In this document: one piece after another, positions 5,266 to 11,371 of the stretch
How the letters are laid out: every line of letters starts with the position of its first letter
Position numbering within the stretch: the first letter of the stretch is position 1
Assembly (NCBI GenBank): GCA_044224705.1
Contig: JBGAJY010000177.1
Span: forward strand, 1 to 11,371
DNA from: M3007 sp044224705
Lineage (GTDB): Bacteria > Bacteroidota > Bacteroidia > Chitinophagales > Saprospiraceae
Direction of reading: 5' to 3'
DNA: 11,371 nucleotides
Notes under the pieces: model-generated
Databases searched by the model: none
Told to the model about the DNA's origin: nothing
The model's input: only the letters and a program-made list of their open reading frames with translations
Made by a program: the position numbers and the translations under genes

Positions 5266-7614
5266 ATGAATCCAAAACGTACGTTTCTCGGTTTTCTCAT
5301 GAACCCCAAAAACTGGTGGCTGCCGTTCTCCCTGATCCTCGGGATCAGTCTGGCCGGCGTCACATTTATCGGTTACGAGACCTACGACAAGGCGCCGCCC
5401 ATTCCCGACTTCGTGGACGAACAGGGCAACACGGTGCTCAGCCACGATCAAATCCTCGAAGGCCAGCGCATTTTCCATCATTACGCCCTGATGGAATACG
5501 GCAGCATGTTCGGCGACGGGGCTTTGCGCGGACCGGATTTCACGGCGCAGGCCCTGCACGTCAGCGCCGAACAAATGGAGCAATTTTACCGGCAGCAGCC
5601 GGCCGGAGCGCCCGCCGGGCAGCAGGGCATCCGCGAGCGGGTGCGGGCGGAGATCAAAACCAACCGCTACGATCCGGCCACCAACCGCACCATGATGAGT
5701 GCCGCACAGGTGTCGGCCATCCGGGGCGTGGAGGATTTTTACCAAAAAGTATTTACCCGGGCGGACTTCCCGGAGGCGTTCAAGCCGGCAGGTTACCTGA
5801 GCAATCCGGCGGAAATCCGCGACCTGAGCGCCTTCTTTTTCTGGGGCGCCTGGGTGTGCAGCGTGGAGCGGCCGGGGAGCAGTTACAGCTACACCCACAA
5901 CTGGCCCTACGATCCGGAGGCGGGCAACGCGGCCACCCCGGCCACCATGCTGTGGAGCATGCTGGGCATGTTCGGGCTGATTCTCGGGCTGGGGTTCGTA
6001 CTGTACTATTACGGCCAGATGGATCAGTTGTCGGAAGAATACTACGCCAAGGGCTCCGGTGAAATGGTGACGGTGTCCAAACTCCTGCAATTCAAACCGA
6101 CGCCCTCTCAACGCGCCACATTCAAGTTTTTCGCGGCGGGCATGCTGCTGTTCCTGATCCAGGTGTTGGCCGGGGTGCTCACGGTGCACGATTTTGTAGG
6201 TTTCACCCGTATTTTCGGGATGGATTTGCAGGCGCTGATCCCGGTGACAGTGTCGCGCAGCTGGCACGTTTTGTTGTCCTTGCTGTGGATCTCGGCGTGT
6301 TGGGTGGGAGTTTCCATTTTTGTGTTGCCGCTGCTGTCCAGGCGGGAAATTCCGGGGCAGGTGGCGCGGATCAATCTGCTGTTTACCCTCTTTCTGGTCA
6401 TCGGTCTCGGTTCTTTCGCAGGGCTGTACATGGGCCCGAAAAATATGCTCGGAACCATGTCGCGCTGGCTGGGCCACCAGGGCTGGGAGTTTGTGGAACT
6501 GGGTCGTTTGTACCAATACATGCTGATGGGTGTGTTTGTGCTCTGGGCCTGGATCGTGTACCGCGGCGTAAAACCCGTTCTGGTGCGCAGGCAGCCCTGG
6601 GCTTTGCCGAACTGGATGTTGTACAGCGTGGTCTCCATCATGGTACTGTTGCTGTCGGGCTTTGTGGCAACGCCAAAGACAAACTTCGTCATTGCCGACT
6701 TCTGGCGCTGGTGCGTCATTCACATGTGGGCGGAAGCTTTTTTTGAAGTGTTCACGACCATCGTGGTCGGGTACCTGATGGTGCTGATGGGCCTGGTGAA
6801 TCGCGAGGCGGTGAACAAGGTCGTGTTCCTCGCCACGCTGCTGTTCCTGGGTTCGGGTTTGCTGGGCATTTCGCACAATTTTTACTGGAACGCCAAACCC
6901 GTGGGTACCCTGGCTATTGGCAGCGTGTTTTCGACCCTGCAGGTGGTGCCGCTCATTTTGCTGACGCTGGAAGCCTGGCGTTTTCAGCGCATGCCTTCCA
7001 TTTTGAACCGCAACGGCGATGGCAACGGAAAATCCTCCCTCTTCGCCATGCCTTCCGTTTTCCTCTTCCTGATCGGCGTGAATTTCTGGAACTTCTTCGG
7101 GGCCGGCGTTTTTGGTCTGATCATCAATTTACCGATCGCCAACTACTACGAACACGGCACTTACCTGACCGTCAACCACGGCCACGCCGCGCTCATGGGC
7201 GTGTACGGCAACCTCTCGGTCGGCGCCCTGCTGTTCTGCTGCCGCTACCTGGGCGCCCCGGAGCGCTGGAACGAACGGCTGGTGAAAAACGCCTTCTGGT
7301 CGCTCAATGCGGGCCTCTTTCTGATGGTCGCCATGGATCTTTTCCCGGCGGGCGTGCACCAGATTTTTGCCGCGATGGAGCACGGGCTCTGGTTCGCCCG
7401 TTCGCAGGCATTCCTGCAATCGCCGCCCTTCCAGACAATGACCTGGCTGCGGATCGTAGGCGGTTCCATTTTCACACTGGGCGGCGTATTCCCGCTGACC
7501 TGGTTCGTGCTGCGCCAGATTCCACACCTCAAATCCGCCGCTTTGCCGGCTCCTGCCACAGCAACCCAGCCCGTTGCTGAACCACAGCCTGCGGAAGAAA
7601 TGCCCGTTGCCTGA
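5266..7614 (+). CDS. nod: Quinol NO reductase homologue with Nod-type active site (putative NO dismutase)
   Basis: A 782-residue heme-copper-family protein with qNOR architecture: one N-terminal membrane helix (about 17-36), a periplasmic NorC-like domain without any CxxCH (about 40-220), then a NorB-like multi-helix domain. Heme ligands are kept: H334 (RSWHVLLSLLWI) and H638/H640 (NHGHAALMG). FeB ligands H486 and H537 and Glu490 (HMWAE) are kept. The third FeB His is Asn538 (GISHNFYW instead of the usual HH), and the active-site Glu of SALEVVPL is Gln559 (STLQVVPL). In Geobacillus stearothermophilus qNOR numbering these are H508, E512, H559, H560N and E581Q, at a constant offset of 22. At the quinol site only H308 remains; E332, F336 and D746 correspond to G312, I316 and G733. 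This pattern matches what I recall for putative NO dismutases of Methylomirabilis. Automatic annotation would call it norB/norZ. Confidence 0.93.
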   Translation: MNPKRTFLGFLMNPKNWWLPFSLILGISLAGVTFIGYETYDKAPPIPDFVDEQGNTVLSHDQILEGQRIFHHYALMEYGSMFGDGALRGPDFTAQALHVSAEQMEQFYRQQPAGAPAGQQGIRERVRAEIKTNRYDPATNRTMMSAAQVSAIRGVEDFYQKVFTRADFPEAFKPAGYLSNPAEIRDLSAFFFWGAWVCSVERPGSSYSYTHNWPYDPEAGNAATPATMLWSMLGMFGLILGLGFVLYYYGQMDQLSEEYYAKGSGEMVTVSKLLQFKPTPSQRATFKFFAAGMLLFLIQVLAGVLTVHDFVGFTRIFGMDLQALIPVTVSRSWHVLLSLLWISACWVGVSIFVLPLLSRREIPGQVARINLLFTLFLVIGLGSFAGLYMGPKNMLGTMSRWLGHQGWEFVELGRLYQYMLMGVFVLWAWIVYRGVKPVLVRRQPWALPNWMLYSVVSIMVLLLSGFVATPKTNFVIADFWRWCVIHMWAEAFFEVFTTIVVGYLMVLMGLVNREAVNKVVFLATLLFLGSGLLGISHNFYWNAKPVGTLAIGSVFSTLQVVPLILLTLEAWRFQRMPSILNRNGDGNGKSSLFAMPSVFLFLIGVNFWNFFGAGVFGLIINLPIANYYEHGTYLTVNHGHAALMGVYGNLSVGALLFCCRYLGAPERWNERLVKNAFWSLNAGLFLMVAMDLFPAGVHQIFAAMEHGLWFARSQAFLQSPPFQTMTWLRIVGGSIFTLGGVFPLTWFVLRQIPHLKSAALPAPATATQPVAEPQPAEEMPVA

Positions 7615-7655
7615 CCCTTCATCCTTCAACCTTATTTTTCTCAAAACAGTATGTC

Positions 7656-9098
7656 ATGAAAATTTTAAAACACACTCGAATCCTGTTGCTGGTCGGCATC
7701 ACGGCGGCCTTGTTTTTTCCCGCCTGCAAAAACAACCACGAAGTGGCTCCGGCGGAATTTCCGCTGACCCAATCGTACGATTACCAGGTGTACACCTCCT
7801 GGACCCAAAAGTTCCTGCAACTCGACCGCTACGCCAACGGCAACCGCCCGGGCACGGGCCCGCGGGCGCTTGCCTACCTGGGTTTGTCGGCCTACGAATC
7901 GGTCGTGGCGGGTATGCCGGACCACAATTCATTGGCCAATTTGTACCCCGGGCTTTCCATTCCCCGGGCCCAGGAGGACCAGGAATATTACTGGCCGGCT
8001 TGCGTCAACGAATCCTACGGCTACCTGATGCAAAAGTTTTTTCCGCAGATGTCGGCCGCTCATCCCGACCTGTTCAACAGCATCGAGACGCTCCGGAACC
8101 AGTTGCACCAGCAATATGCCGCCAAAACGACTCCCGAAATCCTGGCACGTTCCGAGTCGTATGGCAAAGCCGTGGCCGCCGCCATTTACGAATGGGAGAA
8201 ACTGGATCTCGCCGGCCACGATGCGTTTCTGACGCCCCAGCCGGCCAGTTATCAGCCGCCGGCAGGCCCCGGTTTGTGGCAGCCGACCTGGCCGGATTTT
8301 GGCGCCGCCATGTTTCCGTACTGGGGCGATGTGCGCTGTTTTGCCATGCGTGAAGATGACAAACTGGCCAAGCCGCCGGCGCCGTACAGCGAGGCCGAAA
8401 ACTCGCCTTTTTACGCGCAGGCCTTCGAGACGTACAGTGCTGTGAACAATGTTTTCAGCAACGGCCCCGGCGCGTATGAAGCCCGCTGGAAAGCCGAATT
8501 CTGGAGCGACGACATCCTCGACCTCACCTTCGGCCCACCGCCGCGCCTCGCCGCCATCGCGAATCAGGTCGTGGAAAATGAAAACCTTAACCTGGCCGAA
8601 TGCGCCGAGCTGTATGCCAAACTGGGCATGGCCCTGAGCGATGCCGGCGTAGCCGTCTGGAAATCAAAGTATTATTACAATGTCGAACGGCCAATCTCCT
8701 ACATCCGTCGGATATTCTCTCAGAAATACCCCGAGGCTGCCAACTGGAAAACGATCCTGAACAACCCGATCAACGGCATGCAGGGCATCACGCCCGCTTT
8801 CCCGGCCTACCCCTCGGGGCACTCCGGTTTTGGCGGCGCAGGCAGCAAAATCCTGTCTTCTTTCTTCGAATTCACCCCCGATCACCCGGGCACCTACGCC
8901 TTCACCGACCTGTGCCACAAAGACCGCATCGAATTCATCGGTACGCCCCGCTCCTTTGCCTCCTTTAAAGAACTGGGCGACGAGGATGCCTATTCGCGTA
9001 TTCCCCTCGGCGTGCACTTCCGGATGGACTGCGACGAAGGCGTGCGCCTCGGCGAACTGGCCGCACAACGCGTGCTCGAACTACCCTGGCGGAAATAA
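7656..9098 (+). CDS. Vanadium-dependent haloperoxidase / PAP2-family lipoprotein
   Basis: A 480-residue protein of the vanadium haloperoxidase/PAP2 superfamily. All vanadate-pocket motifs are present: K-x6-RP (K338 to R345-P346, KYYYNVERP), PSGH (386-389) and SR-x5-H-x3-D (S447-R448, H454, D458). The catalytic His is H454. The N-terminus is a signal peptide ending FFPAC, so it is probably an exported lipoprotein with C24 lipidated, although the lipobox is not perfect. Such enzymes use H2O2 to oxidise halides; some relatives are acid phosphatases, and sequence alone does not separate them fully. It begins 41 nt after the nod-like gene on the same strand with no visible terminator, so co-transcription is likely. 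ATG 7656 is chosen because it gives the signal peptide. Confidence 0.88.
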   Translation: MKILKHTRILLLVGITAALFFPACKNNHEVAPAEFPLTQSYDYQVYTSWTQKFLQLDRYANGNRPGTGPRALAYLGLSAYESVVAGMPDHNSLANLYPGLSIPRAQEDQEYYWPACVNESYGYLMQKFFPQMSAAHPDLFNSIETLRNQLHQQYAAKTTPEILARSESYGKAVAAAIYEWEKLDLAGHDAFLTPQPASYQPPAGPGLWQPTWPDFGAAMFPYWGDVRCFAMREDDKLAKPPAPYSEAENSPFYAQAFETYSAVNNVFSNGPGAYEARWKAEFWSDDILDLTFGPPPRLAAIANQVVENENLNLAECAELYAKLGMALSDAGVAVWKSKYYYNVERPISYIRRIFSQKYPEAANWKTILNNPINGMQGITPAFPAYPSGHSGFGGAGSKILSSFFEFTPDHPGTYAFTDLCHKDRIEFIGTPRSFASFKELGDEDAYSRIPLGVHFRMDCDEGVRLGELAAQRVLELPWRK

Positions 9099-9153
9099 AC
9101 AGCCGCCGAACTGACATCTGTCATTTTTCACGCTTTGAAATAATCCTACTCTT

Positions 9154-9180
9154 GCCGGGTATCCACAGTGGGTACCCGGC
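9154..9180 (+). terminator. Strong GC hairpin between haloperoxidase and tpl
   Basis: GCCGGGTATCC (9154-9164), loop ACAGT, GGGTACCCGGC (9170-9180): an 11-bp stem with one G.T pair, followed by ATTTTAAAA. It probably ends the upstream unit. It finishes only 19 nt before the tpl ATG, so it could also form in a tpl leader and affect its expression. The T-run is short, so intrinsic termination is not certain. Confidence 0.5.
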
Positions 9181-9199
9181 ATTTTAAAATCACCACGTT

Positions 9200-10588
9200 A
9201 TGAAGGACTCAATCTACCAACGCTCCTGGGCCGAACCCTATAAAATGAAAATGGTGGAACTCCTGAAAATGTCCACCAAAGCGCAACGACTCCGGGCCAT
9301 CAAAGAAGCCGGCTACAATACTTTTCTGCTCCGCTCGGAAGACGTTTACATCGACCTGCTGACCGACAGCGGCACCAACGCCATGAGCGACCGGCAATGG
9401 GCCGGCCTCATGATGGGCGACGAAGCCTATGCCGGCAGCCGAAACTACTACCACCTCGAAGCCGCCGTTCAAAAATATTACGGCTACAAATACCTCATCC
9501 CGACCCACCAGGGCCGGGGAGCGGAGAACATTTTGTCCAAGGTGCTCATCAAACCGGGCGATGTGATCCCGGGCAACATGTACTTCACCACCACCCGACT
9601 GCACCAGGAACTGGCCGGCGGCACTTTTGCCGACATCATCATCGACGAAGCGCACGACCCCCGAAACGAACACCCGTTCAAAGGAAATGTCGACCTGGAC
9701 AAACTGGACCGGCTCGTGCAGCAGCATGGCGCCGCCAAAATTCCCTATATCAGCATTGCCACCAACGTCAATATGGCGGGCGGCCAGCCGATCAGCCTGG
9801 GCAACCTGAAAGCGTTGCGCGCTTATACCCTCCGGCACGGCATCCGCATCATTCACGACATGACGCGCGTGGCGGAGAACGCCTATTTTATCCAGCAAAG
9901 AGAAGAGGGATACCGGGGCAAAAGCATCCGTGAGATCGTCAGGGAAATTTGTTCCAATACCGACGGGGCCACCATGAGCGCAAAAAAAGACGCCCTGGTC
10001 AATATCGGCGGCTTTCTGGCCACCAATGAATGGGAAGTTTTCGAAGAAGCGCGCAACCTCGTGGTCGTGTACGAAGGCCTGCACACCTACGGCGGACTCG
10101 CCGGCCGCGACATGGAGGCCATAGCCATCGGTATCGCCGAAAGCCTCGACGACCACCATCAACACGCCCGCGTCGGACAGGTGGAATACCTCGGCCGCCA
10201 AATGCAGTCCTTCGGCATCCCCATCGTGCAACCAATCGGCGGTCACGGTGTTTTTGTGGACGCCAAAGCGTTCCTGCCGCACCTGAGCCAGGACGAATTC
10301 CCTGCCCAGACCCTCGCCGCCGAGATTTATATCGACTCCGGGGTGCGCACGATGGAGCGCGGCATCGTTTCGGCGGGCCGTGACGCCGAGGGCCGGAATT
10401 ATTATCCGAAACTGGAACTGGTGCGTTTTACCATCCCGCGCAGGGTGTACACCCAGGCCCACATGGACGTGATCGCCGAGTCGACAGCCGCCGTTTGGGA
10501 GAAGCGAAAAAAAATAAAAGGACTGAAAATGGTGTACGAGCCCCGCTACCTGCGTTTTTTTCAGGCGCGTTTTGAAAAGAACAATTGA
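9200..10588 (+). CDS. tpl: Tyrosine phenol-lyase (beta-eliminating PLP lyase)
   Basis: A 462-residue PLP enzyme of the tryptophanase/tyrosine phenol-lyase family. It splits L-tyrosine into phenol, pyruvate and ammonia in the cytosol. The PLP lysine is K263 (MSAKKD). Y77 (GDEAYAG), R106 (THQGRG), D220 and R223 (HDMTR) match the cofactor and catalytic residues. Specificity positions favour tyrosine over tryptophan: T130 after F129 (where tryptophanase has Asp137), M385 and R387 in GVRTMERG (tryptophanase Val394 and Ile396), and F453 in LRFF (tryptophanase His463). Family positions are from memory. Length is normal (about 456-470). queD follows after 5 nt. Confidence 0.92.
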   Translation: MKDSIYQRSWAEPYKMKMVELLKMSTKAQRLRAIKEAGYNTFLLRSEDVYIDLLTDSGTNAMSDRQWAGLMMGDEAYAGSRNYYHLEAAVQKYYGYKYLIPTHQGRGAENILSKVLIKPGDVIPGNMYFTTTRLHQELAGGTFADIIIDEAHDPRNEHPFKGNVDLDKLDRLVQQHGAAKIPYISIATNVNMAGGQPISLGNLKALRAYTLRHGIRIIHDMTRVAENAYFIQQREEGYRGKSIREIVREICSNTDGATMSAKKDALVNIGGFLATNEWEVFEEARNLVVVYEGLHTYGGLAGRDMEAIAIGIAESLDDHHQHARVGQVEYLGRQMQSFGIPIVQPIGGHGVFVDAKAFLPHLSQDEFPAQTLAAEIYIDSGVRTMERGIVSAGRDAEGRNYYPKLELVRFTIPRRVYTQAHMDVIAESTAAVWEKRKKIKGLKMVYEPRYLRFFQARFEKNN

Positions 10589-10593
10589 CGTTT

Positions 10594-10959
10594 ATGGAAA
10601 TTTTCAAGCAATTCACTTTTGATTCGGCCCACTTCCTGCCCAACGTGCCCGTAGGGCACAAGTGCAAGGAAATTCACGGACACACCTACCGGCTGGTCGT
10701 GTACATGGAAGGAGAAATGGACCCGCATCTGGGCTGGGTCATGGATTTTGCCGTCGTAAAAAAGGTCATCGACCCGATCATCAAAAGCATCGACCACAAA
10801 CTGATGAACAACATCGAGGGGCTCGAAAACCCGACCTGCGAGGCCATTGCCGTTTGGCTGTGGGATAAGATCAAACCGGAAATACCGACGCTCAGCCGGA
10901 TCGAACTGCACGAAACGCCCACTTCCGGAGTGGTATATAAAGGAAAAAAGGGTTTATAA
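10594..10959 (+). CDS. queD: 6-carboxytetrahydropterin synthase QueD / PTPS family
   Basis: A 121-residue protein of the 6-pyruvoyltetrahydropterin synthase family, the same length as E. coli QueD. Zinc ligands are H13 (SAHFLP), H28 and H30 (IHGHTY). The catalytic Cys is C24 in the C-x3-HGH arrangement of QueD. H68 (DHKLMN) and E107 (LHETPT) complete the active site. It converts dihydroneopterin triphosphate to carboxytetrahydropterin for queuosine or other deazapurines. ATG 10594 is chosen; it is 5 nt after the tpl stop, so the two are likely one transcript. The functional link to tpl is unclear. The last codons lie inside an inverted repeat. Confidence 0.9.
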   Translation: MEIFKQFTFDSAHFLPNVPVGHKCKEIHGHTYRLVVYMEGEMDPHLGWVMDFAVVKKVIDPIIKSIDHKLMNNIEGLENPTCEAIAVWLWDKIKPEIPTLSRIELHETPTSGVVYKGKKGL

Positions 10960-11053
10960 AGGTTGATGAGGTTTATAAGGTTGATAAAAAGGAGAGGGGA
11001 TGCTCTCAACCTTTTTTATCAACCTTATAAACCTCATCAACCCTTATAAACCC
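10950..11053. repeat. 43-bp inverted repeat overlapping the end of queD
   Basis: Arms 10950-10992 and 11010-11053 are reverse complements with one mismatch and one A-run length difference, around a 17-nt loop. Each arm is itself a near-tandem repeat: GGTTTATAAAGGTTGATGA (10951-10969) then GGTTTATAAGGTTGATAA (10970-10987). The left arm supplies the final Gly-Leu-stop of queD. In RNA it would form a very long A/U-rich hairpin that could protect the 3' end or stop transcription. The INLINLIN-like peptides seen in translation of this region are artefacts of the repeat. Confidence 0.85.
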
Positions 11054-11269
11054 TTAAATTTTGTGGTGAGGAGACCAGCCCTACCCCCCAAAAATGGACT
11101 GGTCCCTCGCCCACGGTTCAAGGTCGCATCCGACCTTAATCTCTTTGCGGTTTTCTCATTACGCCGCATGTTTCATTTTCCAACTACCGTGCCAAGTTTG
11201 TTTTCAGGCCGCTGTTGAAGTTTTTTTTGTCAAAAAAATTCCTCCCAAAATGTCCGTTGGGTGCAGCCC
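11054..11269. other. Noncoding stretch, no gene seen
   Basis: I find no convincing gene between the inverted repeat and the terminator at 11270; short frames here look random. A small perfect hairpin, AAGGTCG-CATC-CGACCTT (11120-11137), and a weaker TTGGG/CCCAA stem (11257-11271) are present. GACCAG and CTGGTC around 11074-11104 form a loose inverted pair. No promoter or RNA gene is recognisable. Confidence 0.5.
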
Positions 11270-11311
11270 AAAAAAAACTGAGGCATGACGTCGCGTTCGA
11301 CTTCATGCCTC
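11270..11311 (-). terminator. Intrinsic terminator for a minus-strand gene
   Basis: GAGGCATGA (11280-11288) pairs with TCATGCCTC (11303-11311). After a C/T mismatch, GTCG (11290-11293) pairs with CGAC (11298-11301) around a CGTT loop. Read on the minus strand the hairpin is followed by AG and eight T residues (11277-11270), a good intrinsic terminator. It implies a minus-strand gene ending just to the right. Confidence 0.6.
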
Positions 11312-11314
11312 TTC

Positions 11315-11371
11315 TCATTGAACGGTTTTTTTGGATGGCCCCGGATATTTACTATTTTCCGAAGCGGGCGG
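11315..11371 (-). CDS. Possible C-terminal end of a convergent gene
   Basis: One minus-strand frame enters from the right edge and reads PPASENSKYPGPSKKTVQ before TGA at 11317-11315, three nt ahead of the terminator hairpin. Position and orientation fit the tail of a gene lying beyond the window. Eighteen residues are too few to identify it or prove that it is coding. Confidence 0.3.
   Translation of the reverse strand, partial: PPASENSKYPGPSKKTVQ

Noticed and set aside
5266..5925. Cytochrome c domain (NorC) fused at the N-terminus
   Set aside because: No CxxCH motif; the domain is the heme-free version found in the quinol-type family.
5215..6876. 553-codon minus-strand frame antisense to the NO reductase homologue
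   Set aside because: Low-complexity His/Gln/Arg-rich composition typical of the antisense of a GC-rich gene; the sense frame is a clear family member.
9209..10462. 417-codon minus-strand frame antisense to tpl
   Set aside because: Shadow of a well-conserved PLP enzyme gene; no recognisable domain.
11100..11112. GGTCCCTCGCCC as another copy of the hairpin repeat
   Set aside because: Only a few bases match the repeat edge; the GAGCGNAGCGAG core is absent.
10990..11218. Small frames encoding INLINLIN-like peptides
   Set aside because: They arise from the inverted repeat and continue into unstructured noncoding DNA.

Overview
The window reads as chromosomal DNA of a Bacteroidota bacterium. Its GC content is fairly high for that phylum, so a Saprospiria-like lineage is plausible, but this is inferred from protein style and not proven. 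The clues are a Bacteroidetes-type promoter (TTG, 19 nt, TAnnTTTG) in front of ric, weak use of Shine-Dalgarno sites, and protein families typical of the phylum: a rhamnulokinase-like FGGY kinase next to LutA, a vanadium haloperoxidase lipoprotein, and an Rrf2/Ric/quinol-NOR-type nitric oxide cluster.

Layout. Positions 1-873 (minus strand) hold the N-terminal part of an unknown secreted protein, preceded by a small GIY-YIG nuclease gene. Positions 874-1146 are noncoding and carry two nested inverted repeats built on related hairpin motifs. Positions 1147-4473 (minus) are a tight co-directional run in transcription order: ric (di-iron Fe-S repair protein), a CopD-like membrane protein, an FGGY sugar kinase and a LutA-type Fe-S protein. 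Positions 4474-4739 are a regulatory region. Positions 4740-9098 (plus) carry an Rrf2 regulator with a three-cysteine Fe-S motif, a 782-residue quinol-NO-reductase homologue and a vanadium-dependent haloperoxidase. A strong hairpin follows, then tyrosine phenol-lyase and QueD/PTPS (9200-10959, plus). The right end is mostly noncoding: a 43-bp inverted repeat overlapping the end of queD, then a minus-strand terminator and perhaps the last codons of a convergent gene.

The most interesting gene is the NO reductase homologue at 5266-7614. It keeps the fold and heme ligands of qNOR, but one FeB histidine is Asn (N538), the active-site glutamate is Gln (Q559), and three of four quinol-site residues are lost (G312, I316, G733). 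These are the kinds of change reported for putative nitric oxide dismutase (Nod; 2 NO to N2 + O2), not for ordinary qNOR. It may therefore be an O2-producing NO dismutase in a Bacteroidota.

The NO genes look like one regulon. A palindrome TTTAAGA-N8-TCTTAAA or close variant, always with the same 8-nt spacer, lies before ric, before rrf2 and before the nod-like gene. The ric copy overlaps the predicted promoter. The simplest model is that the Rrf2 protein senses NO through its Fe-S cluster and derepresses NO removal (Nod-like enzyme), Fe-S repair (Ric) and itself. The haloperoxidase, tyrosine phenol-lyase and sugar-catabolism genes may only be neighbours.
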